Numbered from the stretch's first letter, positions 8,272 to 15,631 are shown. The stretch: DNA of 19,712 nt from Campylobacteraceae bacterium (GCA_027079365.1 JALWVW010000138.1:1-19712); one strand, 5' to 3'. Program-made: numbers and translations. The notes: generated from the sequence alone by a model not told the origin.

Positions 8272-9770
8272 ACAAAACCAAGCGCTACATTGAGGAAAAT
8301 TTTCCTGTAAGAGAAGTCAGCGAAATTTCATCCAAGGAGAAAAACATAAGGCACGGACACATTTCCACTTTGCACATCTGGTGGGCTCGCCGTCCTTTGG
8401 CAAGTTCCAGAGCAACAAGCTATGCAGCGTTGATCCCTGCTCCCGATGATGAGCAGGAATGGGAGAAAACAAGGCAGTTTATCATTGAACTTGCGAAGTG
8501 GGAGCATTCTTTGAATCAACATATCATCCAGAAGGCAAGAGAGGATATTTTAAGGGCAAGCGGTGGCAAGCCACCGAAAGTGCTGGATCCCTTCTCCGGT
8601 GGTGGCTCCATACCGCTGGAGGCTCTGAGGCTGGGATGCGAAGTTTATGCTGTTGAATACAATCCGGTGGCGACGCTCCTTTTAAAATGTACGCTTGAGT
8701 ATCCGCAGCAGTACGGAACTCCAGTGAAGCGAAAGATCCGCGACGCAATGGGACTTGAACAGAAGGTAGAAATCAATCCCCTTCTGGAGGATGTAAAGAA
8801 ATGGGGAAACTGGGTTCTGCAGGAAGCGAAAAGTGAGATTGGCAGGTTCTATCCCCCCGATGAGGATGGGGCGATTCCGGTAGGCTACCTCTGGGCGCGG
8901 ACGATCCCGTGTCAAAATCCGGGCTGTGGGGCGGAAATTCCTTTAATGAGGCAATTCTGGCTGGCAAAAAAGCGCAACAAAAAGGTAGCACTCTATCCGT
9001 ATCAGGATGGTAGGGAAGTAAAGTTCAAAATCGTAGGAGATGGATATGAATCGATGCCAGCAAATTTCGATCCCTCCAAAGGTACGGTTTCAAGAGCAAT
9101 CGCGGTGTGCCCTGTTTGTAGCTCGACCGTGGAAGCAGACACTACGAGAAAACTCTTTCAGCAGGGAAAAGCGGGAGAACGAATGGTAGCAGTGGTACTC
9201 CATAAACCCGACACAAAAGGGAAGCGATATAGGCTGGCGACGGAAAATGATGTAGCAATTTTCAAATCTGCGGCAAAGTATCTGGTAGAAAAGAGACAAA
9301 AACTTATGGAGCAGTGGGGAATGGATCCTGTGCCGGATGAGGAAATTCTTAGAAAGTGTCACGAAGTCGATAGAATGCCAATGTATGGGATGCATACTTG
9401 GGGCGATCTCTTCAATGCTCGTCAGAAACTGGCGCTGATCACCTTCACGGAGAAGGTCCGCCTTGCCTATCAGAAGATGATTGGGGAAGGATATGACGCG
9501 GGGTATGCAAAGGCAGTGGTGAGTTATTTGGGGTTGGGGATCAATAGATTGGCTGATTATAACTCTTCTCTATCTGTGTGGGCAGTTGCAGGAGAATTTA
9601 TTGCTCATACTTTTGGAAGACAGGCTTTACCAATGGTGTGGGATTACTTCGAACTTAATCCATGGAGTGAGGCAACGGGAGATTGGAACTCAGCGATGGA
9701 TTGGATTCTCAATATTCTCTCCCATCTCTCCCGGATCCCATCCGTAGAAATAACGGAGGAGGAAAGATGA
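8268..9770 (+). CDS. DUF1156 DNA adenine methyltransferase, N-terminal half (SAM-binding part)
   Basis: This 500-residue product is the first half of a DUF1156 methyltransferase, an N6-adenine-type DNA modification enzyme. The DUF1156 signature opens it (NFPVREVSEISSKEKNIRHG, then HIWWARRPLASSRA). Motif I follows at 107-119 (DPFSGGGSIPLEA), where SAM binds. A four-Cys zinc-ribbon-like site comes next: C215 and C220 in CQNPGC, C281 and C284 in CPVC. There is no DPPY motif; the frame ends after HLSRIPSVEITEEER. Whole family members are about 900-1000 residues, matching this plus the product of 10830-12068 (500 + 412). I chose the ATG at 8268, which overlaps the helicase TGA as ATGA, over an upstream start at 8235. 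It is probably inactive alone and needs the other half. Confidence 0.93.
   Translation: MNKTKRYIEENFPVREVSEISSKEKNIRHGHISTLHIWWARRPLASSRATSYAALIPAPDDEQEWEKTRQFIIELAKWEHSLNQHIIQKAREDILRASGGKPPKVLDPFSGGGSIPLEALRLGCEVYAVEYNPVATLLLKCTLEYPQQYGTPVKRKIRDAMGLEQKVEINPLLEDVKKWGNWVLQEAKSEIGRFYPPDEDGAIPVGYLWARTIPCQNPGCGAEIPLMRQFWLAKKRNKKVALYPYQDGREVKFKIVGDGYESMPANFDPSKGTVSRAIAVCPVCSSTVEADTTRKLFQQGKAGERMVAVVLHKPDTKGKRYRLATENDVAIFKSAAKYLVEKRQKLMEQWGMDPVPDEEILRKCHEVDRMPMYGMHTWGDLFNARQKLALITFTEKVRLAYQKMIGEGYDAGYAKAVVSYLGLGINRLADYNSSLSVWAVAGEFIAHTFGRQALPMVWDYFELNPWSEATGDWNSAMDWILNILSHLSRIPSVEITEEER
9755..9762 (+). promoter_or_regulatory. Strong ribosome-binding site for mntA at the methyltransferase break
   Basis: GGAGGAGG lies 4 nt before the mntA ATG at 9767, inside the last codons of the methyltransferase fragment (ITEEER). 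These last residues are therefore probably encoded by DNA that came with the toxin-antitoxin cassette and replaced the native methyltransferase sequence. Confidence 0.7.
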
Positions 9771-10060
9771 AGACGCTTGAAGAAGTAGAGAGGATATTAA
9801 AAGACCTTAAAGAGGAGATAAGAGAGCAATACAAAGCAGAAATTGTGGGAATTTTCGGTTCTTATGCGAGGGGTGAGCAGAAAGAAAGAAGTGATGTGGA
9901 TATTCTGGTAAGATTCTTTGAAGGAACAACGCTTTTTGACTTTGTGGGACTGGGGGATTTTCTTGAGGAAAAACTCGGTATTAAGGTGGACATCGTTTCA
10001 GAAAACGCCATAAGAAAAGAGCTAAAAGATAGGATACTACAGGAGGTGATAAAAGTATGA
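9767..10060 (+). CDS. mntA: MntA-type minimal nucleotidyltransferase (MNT antitoxin)
   Basis: This 97-residue protein has the usual length and signature of MNT-domain proteins of the polymerase-beta nucleotidyltransferase superfamily: GSYARG at 31-36 and D43/D45 in SDVDILV, the metal-binding pair. In characterised MntA/HepT pairs the MNT protein neutralises the HEPN RNase by attaching AMP to it. All key residues are present, so it is probably active. Its ATG overlaps the stop of the methyltransferase fragment (ATGA, 9767-9770), and its stop overlaps the next start (ATGA, 10057-10060), so it should be translated in step with both. It lies inside what was once a single methyltransferase gene. 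The family call is firm; that it serves as antitoxin here is inferred from the neighbour. Confidence 0.93.
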   Translation: MKTLEEVERILKDLKEEIREQYKAEIVGIFGSYARGEQKERSDVDILVRFFEGTTLFDFVGLGDFLEEKLGIKVDIVSENAIRKELKDRILQEVIKV

Positions 10061-10695
10061 AAAGAGACTATAAGCTATTCATCAAAGACATTATTGAAGC
10101 TGTGGAATCCATAGAAAAGTTTGTTAGTGGAATGTCATTTGAAGGTTTTGTCGAAGACGATAAAACATTAAGCGCAGTAATAAGGAAATTTGAAATCATA
10201 GGAGAAGCCACAAGAAATATCCCAGATTGGATAAAAGAAAAATATCCTCGTATTCCCTGGAAGCGTATGGTGGGAATGAGAAACAGATTGATTCACGGCT
10301 ATTTTGGTATCGATCACAAACTTGTATGGGCAACAATAAAAATTGAGCTACCAAGGGTAAAGCCTCAACTACAAAAGATTCTGAAAGAATTGGAGAATAA
10401 AAAAATGAAAATGCATAGGATTGAGAAAATAAAACGCGTTCTTGCGAAAAATAAAGAAAAGATAAGAACAAAGTGTGATGTAAAAATTCTTGGGGTTTGC
10501 GGTTCTTACGCAAGGCGAGAAGCAGGCGAAACGAGAGACATTGACATACTCGGTGAACTTGAAAAGCCCATAGGCTTTGAATTCTTTGAATTGTGGGACT
10601 ATCTTGAAGAGCTTTTAGGGGTAAAGGTTGACCTGCTTACTACTGGTGCAGTAAAGCAGAAACCGCTGTTATGGGAGAGCATAAAGGAGGTCTGA
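10057..10695 (+). CDS. hepT: HepT (HEPN, DUF86) RNase toxin fused to a second MntA domain
   Basis: This 212-residue fusion has two parts. Residues 1 to about 116 are a full-length HepT, a HEPN RNase toxin with the active motif RNRLIHGY (R75, four residues, H80). From M117 (position 10405) comes a second MNT domain with GSYARRE (149-155) and D161/D163 in RDIDIL. This copy deviates from the usual ARGE and SD residues, so its activity is uncertain. The fusion is suspect: the junction is an A7 run (10399-10405). With six As, HepT would end at ENKK-TGA and the second mntA would begin in the same ATGA, like the other junctions in this operon. It may be a recent one-base insertion, a homopolymer sequencing error, or a slippage site yielding both forms. 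The stop is followed by a decayed hepT. Confidence 0.88.
   Translation: MKRDYKLFIKDIIEAVESIEKFVSGMSFEGFVEDDKTLSAVIRKFEIIGEATRNIPDWIKEKYPRIPWKRMVGMRNRLIHGYFGIDHKLVWATIKIELPRVKPQLQKILKELENKKMKMHRIEKIKRVLAKNKEKIRTKCDVKILGVCGSYARREAGETRDIDILGELEKPIGFEFFELWDYLEELLGVKVDLLTTGAVKQKPLLWESIKEV
10399..10408 (+). other. A7 run at the hepT-mntA junction
   Basis: Seven As (10399-10405) directly precede TGA. The present frame reads AAA AAA ATG and continues into the second mntA. Losing one A gives AAA AAA TGA, ending hepT and restoring a 4-nt ATGA overlap. Polymerase slippage here could in principle yield separate and fused products from one gene. Confidence 0.55.
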
Positions 10696-10698
10696 TCC

Positions 10699-10833
10699 AT
10701 ATCTAAAAGGACGTGAAAATTGTTTGTAATGAATATGCTGAAAGGTTCTTACAAACGGCTATTTTGTTGTGGACTACAACATTGTGTGGAGTATCGTAAA
10801 AAAATACCAAAAAAGGAACAGGAAGAAGAATGA
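10699..10833 (+). pseudogene. hepT: Remnant of a second hepT (internal deletion, lost start)
   Basis: Reading across frames recovers pieces of a HepT. After a strong AAAGGAGG (10683-10690), 8 nt of spacing leads to ATA TCT AAA AGG (10699-10710), an apparent ATG-to-ATA start loss before SKR. The next frame gives KLFVMNMLKG, comparable to KLFIKDIIEA of the intact HepT. After a deletion of most of the core, NGYFVVDYNIVWSIVKK matches the HepT tail (HGYFGIDHKLVWATIK). A shift at a further A7 run then gives IPKKEQEEE and a TGA at 10831-10833. That TGA overlaps the ATG of the downstream methyltransferase half as ATGA. The HEPN active-site core is missing, so no RNase can be made. Identification rests on alignment by eye. 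Confidence 0.75.
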
Positions 10834-12068
10834 AAAAAGTCGCAATTCCCGTTGTCAAACAAGCATCAGCCACCGAACTACCCTATCCTGACAACTCCTT
10901 TGATGCGGTGTTCACCGATCCGCCTTACTACGACAATGTTAATTATGCGGTCCTTTCCGATTTTTTCTATGTGTGGCTGAAACGCAGCATTGGAGATTTG
11001 TATCCGGAGCTTTTTATGACACCTTTGACGCCAAAATCGAAGGAAATTGTTGCTGATCCCGCAAGAGCAAGTTCAAAAGATGAGGCAAAGAAATTTTTTG
11101 AAGATATGCTAAAAAGAGCCTTTAAGGAAATAGCACGGGTGTTGAAGCCAAATGGGATAGCGACCATTGTTTATACGCATAAATCTACCTCTGGATGGGA
11201 GACGTTGATCAATTCACTGCTTGAGTCCGGACTTGTGCCGACGGCGTCGTGGCCTATTGATACAGAGATGAAAGCGCGACTGTTAGCCAAAGGCAATGCC
11301 GCTTTGGCTTCCTCTATTTACTTCGTTTGTCGCAAGATGGAGCGAAAAGAGACGGGCTGGTTGAACGAAGTGAAAGAAGAGATCCGGGCGTATGTTACCA
11401 ACAGACTTGAGTCGCTGTGGCAGGAAGGAATCAGTGGAGCGGATTTCTTCATTGCCGGTATTGGTTCTGCTATTGAGGTGTTTGGCAAGTACAAGACAGT
11501 GATGGATTATGAGGGAAGAGAAATTGGAGCTGAAGCGCTTCTGGAGTATGTGCGGGCGGTTGTTACAGATTATGCAGTCAAACGCATCCTGCGCAACGGG
11601 ATCTCCGGCGACCTTACCCCACTGACGAGATTCTATATTCTCTGGCGATGGACGTATGGGGAGTCAAAGGTGCATTTTGATGATGCGAGAAAACTTGCTC
11701 AGTCGTCCGGGGTCGATCTTGCGGAGGAATGGAACAGCGGATTTGTCGCAAAAGAGAAAGAGTTTGTACAGATCCTTGGTCCACAGGAAAGAACACTGGA
11801 TGAGCTTGAAGATTCTGGGGAAATGATCGATGTACTCCATAAAGTTTTGCTGTTGTGGAAAGCTGGCAAAAGGGAAGAGATAAAAGTGGTGTTAGAGGAA
11901 ACCGGCTATGGGACCAGAGAGGTTTTCTATCGGGTAGCACAGGCGATATCCGAGACGTTGCCGAATGAGAGCAGGGAGAAAAAACTTCTGGATGGATTTT
12001 TGAGCGGGAAAGAGAGATTAAAAGACGAGATGAAAAATCTTGGGAAGCAAGGAGGGCTGTTTGAATGA
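10830..12068 (+). CDS. DUF1156 DNA adenine methyltransferase, C-terminal half (catalytic motif IV)
   Basis: This 412-residue product carries the rest of the methyltransferase. It starts just before the conserved VVKQASATELPYPDNSFDAV block. The catalytic motif DPPY is at 30-33, in FTDPPYYDNVNYAVLSDFFY, followed by family blocks TPLTPKSKEIV, RVLKPNGIATIVYTHKSTSG, SWPIDTEMKARL and ALASSIYFVCRKM. A helical C-terminal region (about 170-412) follows. There is no SAM motif I, so it needs the partner encoded at 8268-9770. The ATG at 10830 overlaps the stop of the hepT remnant and has AAGGA and GGAAG ribosome-site candidates, so it looks like a translated cistron rather than dead sequence. The whole frame is free of stops. 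Its own stop overlaps the third mntA (ATGA, 12065-12068). Confidence 0.92.
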   Translation: MKKVAIPVVKQASATELPYPDNSFDAVFTDPPYYDNVNYAVLSDFFYVWLKRSIGDLYPELFMTPLTPKSKEIVADPARASSKDEAKKFFEDMLKRAFKEIARVLKPNGIATIVYTHKSTSGWETLINSLLESGLVPTASWPIDTEMKARLLAKGNAALASSIYFVCRKMERKETGWLNEVKEEIRAYVTNRLESLWQEGISGADFFIAGIGSAIEVFGKYKTVMDYEGREIGAEALLEYVRAVVTDYAVKRILRNGISGDLTPLTRFYILWRWTYGESKVHFDDARKLAQSSGVDLAEEWNSGFVAKEKEFVQILGPQERTLDELEDSGEMIDVLHKVLLLWKAGKREEIKVVLEETGYGTREVFYRVAQAISETLPNESREKKLLDGFLSGKERLKDEMKNLGKQGGLFE

Positions 12069-12291
12069 AAACGCTGGAAGAGCTGCTCTTTGTTGCCAGG
12101 GGAGAACAAAAGGAAGGGAACAATATTGATGTGCGCGTTAAGTTTCACAAAAATGCCGCACTTTTTGATTTCGTAAAGCTTTCTATGTTTTTGCGGGAAA
12201 AAATTCGGTGTTGATGTAGATATGGTTCCTCGGAATACGTCCAGAAAGGGAACGAAGAGAAAGTATAATGCGGGCAGTGATTCATATATGA
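12065..12291 (+). pseudogene. mntA: Decayed third mntA (internal deletion plus frameshift)
   Basis: The frame opens MKTLEELLFVARGEQKEGNN, clearly related to the intact MntA (MKTLEEVERI ... YARGEQKERSD), but about 27 residues carrying the start of the fold and the GSY of the motif are missing. LFDFVKLSMFLREKI follows. One extra A in an A6 run near 12198-12203 then shifts the frame to a TGA at 12212. The shifted frame continues FGVDVDMVPRNTSRK and, after another shift, ERRESIMRAVIHI with a TGA at 12289-12291. IDV remains where SDVDIL should be, so the metal-binding pair is incomplete. Its ATG overlaps the methyltransferase stop exactly as the intact mntA does at 9767. Confidence 0.85.
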
Positions 12292-12629
12292 AAAGGGATG
12301 CTATATGTCAAAGATATTCTGGATGCAATGTTTTCGATTGAAAATTTGTTGAAGGAATGGATTTTCAGGAATTGAGAGAAAGTGATAAGACTTCAGGCGC
12401 TGTCATTGGGAAGTTTGAATAATTGGTGAGGTTGCGAAACATATGCCAGCGGATGTAAGACAAAAATATCCTGATATATCCCGGAAAGAAATGGCAAGAT
12501 TCAGAGATAAGCCCGTACATTTTTTTTGTTTTGAACTCAAATACGAGATTATCTGGCAGCGCACTATCAAAGATGGAACTCCCAGAGCTGCGAATTGAGA
12601 AGGTGTTAATGAAACGTGGAGAGAAATAA
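12288..12629 (+). pseudogene. hepT: Decayed third hepT (several small indels)
   Basis: Starting from MKRDAI in the ATGA overlap at 12288, reading through at least four small indels restores a HepT: VKDILDAMFSIEN, GMDFQELRESDKTSGAVIGK, IIGEVAKHMPADVRQKYPDI, EMARFRDKPVHFF, YEIIWQRTIKDELPELRIEK, then VLMKRGEK and a TAA at 12627-12629. The HEPN motif has drifted (RDKPVHFF in place of RNRLIHGY) and the reading frame is destroyed, so it is not functional. The recovered stop lies 1 nt before the DUF499 start, showing that the ancestral operon ran methyltransferase, mntA, hepT, DUF499 without gaps. Confidence 0.87.
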
Positions 12630-12630
12630 A

Positions 12631-15156
12631 ATGAAGCCGTTTACCCAGATAGCAATCCCGCACGAGGATGTTGCTGAAGGTCGCCTTACAATGGATGTTT
12701 TTGCCGCTGACCTCTGGCAAGTGGTCCAGAACAGAGCTCCTGTGGATTACCAGGATCCGGATTTGTTTTTCCGAAAGACTTTCATCACTGAGGGATTAAA
12801 TAATATTCTGGAAATTGCAAGAGCCCGACTAGAAGGCAGAAGTGGCGATTCCCTTATTCAACTTCAGACACCATTTGGTGGTGGTAAGACGCATACCCTC
12901 ATAGCCCTTTATCATAAAGCAAAGGAGTGGAACGCAGAGGTTGTGGTTATTGATGGAACGGCGCTTACTCCTCAAGAGAACAGACTCTGGGAAGAGATCG
13001 AAAAGCAGCTCACAGGAAGTGTCAGGTTAACAAAGGGAGATATAGCACCGGGTAAGGAGAAACTGGTGGAGCTTCTATCGAACAATGCTCCTGTGCTTAT
13101 CCTGATGGATGAGGTGCTTGAATACATTACAAAGGCTGCGGGCATAAAGGTGGGGGATTCAAACCTTGCTGCTCAGACATTTGCTTTTATTCAGGAGCTT
13201 ACAGGGGCAGTAGCAACGGTTGGAAATGCTCTGCTCGTTCTTACCCTACCATCGAGTGTTTTGGAGCACTATGATGAGACCGCTGAACGCATTTTTCAGC
13301 AACTTCAGAAGGTTACGGGAAGAGTGGAGAAGATTTACACGCCGGTCAGGGATGATGAGATTGAACAGGTTATCAGAAAAAGGTTATTCAGCAGGATCGA
13401 TGAGCAGGAAGCAAAGGCGGTGGTTGATGCATTTGTAGAATATGCGAAGAGTGAAGGACTGTTATCGGGTAGTAACGCTGCAGTATACAGAAAGAAGTTC
13501 CTCGGAAGCTATCCGTTTAAGCCCGAAGTAATCGATGTTTTGTATAAACAATGGGGATCTTTCCCAACGTTCCAGAGGACGCGTGGAGTGCTGCGGCTGC
13601 TTTCTATGGTTGTTCGTGGACTGCTTGAGAAGAACATTCCATATATTCGCCTTGGAGACTTTGATCTCAGCAATGAAGAATTGCGACGTGAATTGGTCAA
13701 GCACATAGGGCAGGAATGGGACAGTATTATTGCGCAGGATATCACTGATGCTACGTCGGGCGCGAAAAGAGTCGATCAAGATCTGGGGACATCCTATAGA
13801 GCCTACCGGCTTGGAACTGTTGTGAGCACTACCATTTTTATGATGTCTTTCTCAGGGAGGGGAGAAAGAAGCGTTGGAGATAGGGAGATCAAGATAGGTG
13901 CTGCACATCCTGAAATTACCAGCAGCGTGATCGATACGACTATCAATAAGCTCAAGGAACGACTGTTTTATTTGTCCGACGAAGGACTTTTTTTTGCGAA
14001 TCAGCCGAATCTTAACAGAATTCTGGTTTCGCGAGAAGAGAATGTCACAGATGATGCTGTCTTTCAGCAGGAGCGGGAAGTTTTGACAAAGCATATTCGC
14101 GGTTCGTATGGATTGAGGGTTTATGTTCATCCAAAATTTTCTAAGGACCTTCCTGACACCAGAGAACTCAAATTAGCGATCCTGAACAGTAAAGAACCCC
14201 AAAGCGATTTTTTTGAGGCGTATGGAGAGATTCCGAGGGTATATCGCAATACGTTGATTTTTCTGTGTGTGGATGAAAACCAGAGAGAGGTCTTTTACCA
14301 GTATTTAAGAAAGCTCATTGCACTGAGAAGCATCGAAGGAGACAAATCTTTGAAGTTGACGGAGGGACAGAAAAAGGAAGTCAAGAGTAAACTCAAAAAT
14401 TACGAGCATCGGGAATATGAAGAGTTGAGGAAGTATTATCGCCGGTTGTTCCTTCCGGCAAAAGATGGACTGAAGGAAATAGATTTTGGATTACCGACCT
14501 TTGGTGAATCTTTCCTTGATAAAGAGGTCTATAAGTTTTTGCGAGATGAAGGTAAGATTCTTGAAAAAATCTCTCCCATGGTTCTGAAAAATCGGTATCT
14601 TTCGGACAGGGGTTATGTGGAAATCGTGAAACTGTATGAGGCGTTTTTGAAAACTCCAGGAGAACTTCGATTGGTGTCGGAAGCAGCACTTGTGGAGGGA
14701 ATCCGTAAGGGTGTCCAGGAGGGGATATTTGGATTGGGTTATATGGAAGGAGATACCCCAAAGTGTCGGCATATCAATGAGGATGTCAACATAGAGTTTG
14801 GAGAAGGGGCAATTATTCTCAAGCCGGAATATTGCCAGAAACGCACCGATGAAGTTCCCGATGAGCAGGAAACTTTGCCTGATGCAGTTGGAGAGTCTGA
14901 AGAGGAGTATGCAGAAGGAGTAACAGAAAGAAAGACAATCAAAGGGTTCGAGCTACAACTCAAGGTTCCAACTGGGCACGTTTCAGCAATCGCGAGAGTT
15001 GTCAATTATTTGCGGGAGAAATTTGAGCAGTGTGATATAGAGGTCAGTATCCGTGTGAGTGGTGGGGAAATAGAGCTTGCGAGTTACGAAGACAAGATTC
15101 TGGAGACCTTCCGTCAGGCGGAGATTGAGATTATTAGTGAAGAGATGCATGATTGA
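12631..15156 (+). CDS. DUF499 P-loop ATPase of the defence-type operon
   Basis: This 841-residue protein belongs to the DUF499 family of large P-loop ATPases found beside DUF1156 methyltransferases. After MKPFTQIAIPHEDVAEGRLT comes Walker A TPFGGGKTHT (80-89). The Walker B-like LILMDEVLEY has D160 and E161. A long middle region follows with no motif I recognise, then an acidic linker rich in Glu (near 755-775) and a C-terminal alpha/beta segment ending EMHD. I chose the ATG at 12631, with GGAGAG (12618-12623) 7 nt before it, over a GTG at 12616 that lies in the old hepT end. It closes the operon. In the family the ATPase is thought to act with the methyltransferase and helicase; its molecular role is not established. 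Confidence 0.93.
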   Translation: MKPFTQIAIPHEDVAEGRLTMDVFAADLWQVVQNRAPVDYQDPDLFFRKTFITEGLNNILEIARARLEGRSGDSLIQLQTPFGGGKTHTLIALYHKAKEWNAEVVVIDGTALTPQENRLWEEIEKQLTGSVRLTKGDIAPGKEKLVELLSNNAPVLILMDEVLEYITKAAGIKVGDSNLAAQTFAFIQELTGAVATVGNALLVLTLPSSVLEHYDETAERIFQQLQKVTGRVEKIYTPVRDDEIEQVIRKRLFSRIDEQEAKAVVDAFVEYAKSEGLLSGSNAAVYRKKFLGSYPFKPEVIDVLYKQWGSFPTFQRTRGVLRLLSMVVRGLLEKNIPYIRLGDFDLSNEELRRELVKHIGQEWDSIIAQDITDATSGAKRVDQDLGTSYRAYRLGTVVSTTIFMMSFSGRGERSVGDREIKIGAAHPEITSSVIDTTINKLKERLFYLSDEGLFFANQPNLNRILVSREENVTDDAVFQQEREVLTKHIRGSYGLRVYVHPKFSKDLPDTRELKLAILNSKEPQSDFFEAYGEIPRVYRNTLIFLCVDENQREVFYQYLRKLIALRSIEGDKSLKLTEGQKKEVKSKLKNYEHREYEELRKYYRRLFLPAKDGLKEIDFGLPTFGESFLDKEVYKFLRDEGKILEKISPMVLKNRYLSDRGYVEIVKLYEAFLKTPGELRLVSEAALVEGIRKGVQEGIFGLGYMEGDTPKCRHINEDVNIEFGEGAIILKPEYCQKRTDEVPDEQETLPDAVGESEEEYAEGVTERKTIKGFELQLKVPTGHVSAIARVVNYLREKFEQCDIEVSIRVSGGEIELASYEDKILETFRQAEIEIISEEMHD

Positions 15157-15280
15157 ATTGCTTGCTTTGGTGGAGCGATGATGGTATCTTTACACCTTTT
15201 TGGCATTGTGGTGGAAAAGAATAGATGCAGACAGCAGGATGCGCTCAGTGTAGTGTTCGTTGTGAGAGAGTGAAGAGGAG

Positions 15281-15631
15281 ATGGAGAAGCGTTTTCGGGC
15301 AATAGCGGTTGCCAAAGGAATTGTCGTCGTGATGCTTTTGAGCGCCCTTGGGAAGCACCCGTACGGATATTATCAGATTTTGCGATGGGTTGTGGCAGGA
15401 GTCACGAGTTATTCTGCATATCTTGCTTACCAGCAGCGCCAAATTGGATGGGCCTGGACCCTGAGCATTATAGCAATGGTGTTTAATCCCATCGTGCCAG
15501 TGTATCTTGAGAGAGCAACCTGGGTAGTGGTAGATATCGTCGCTGCTGCTATTGTCCTTGCAAGTATCCTTCGAATAGACGTTGCATCGGGAAGGGAAAG
15601 AGACCCTAACAACACTCTGAATAGAGAGTAA
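15281..15631 (+). CDS. Small four-helix membrane protein (DUF6804-like)
   Basis: A 116-residue integral membrane protein with about four hydrophobic segments, near residues 9-24, 32-48, 57-72 and 78-98. The conserved-looking blocks are HPYGYYQILRWVV (26-38) and FNPIVPVYLERATWVVVDIV (68-87), a pattern I associate with the DUF6804 family of small bacterial membrane proteins. The C-terminal tail is polar and charged. The AGGAG before the ATG directly abuts it, so initiation may be weak. It lies 124 bp after the DUF499 gene on the same strand and could be transcribed with it, but the gap contrasts with the tight packing upstream, so I do not count it in that operon. The function is unknown. Confidence 0.8.
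   Translation: MEKRFRAIAVAKGIVVVMLLSALGKHPYGYYQILRWVVAGVTSYSAYLAYQQRQIGWAWTLSIIAMVFNPIVPVYLERATWVVVDIVAAAIVLASILRIDVASGRERDPNNTLNRE

Noticed and set aside
9767..10833. Insertion sequence carrying the toxin-antitoxin genes
   Set aside because: No transposase, no inverted terminal repeats and no target-site duplication could be seen at the two junctions.
4930..15156. Complete class 1 DISARM system
   Set aside because: Only DrmD-like and methyltransferase parts are present; no drmA, drmB or drmC gene exists in the window, and DUF499 is not a DISARM core gene.
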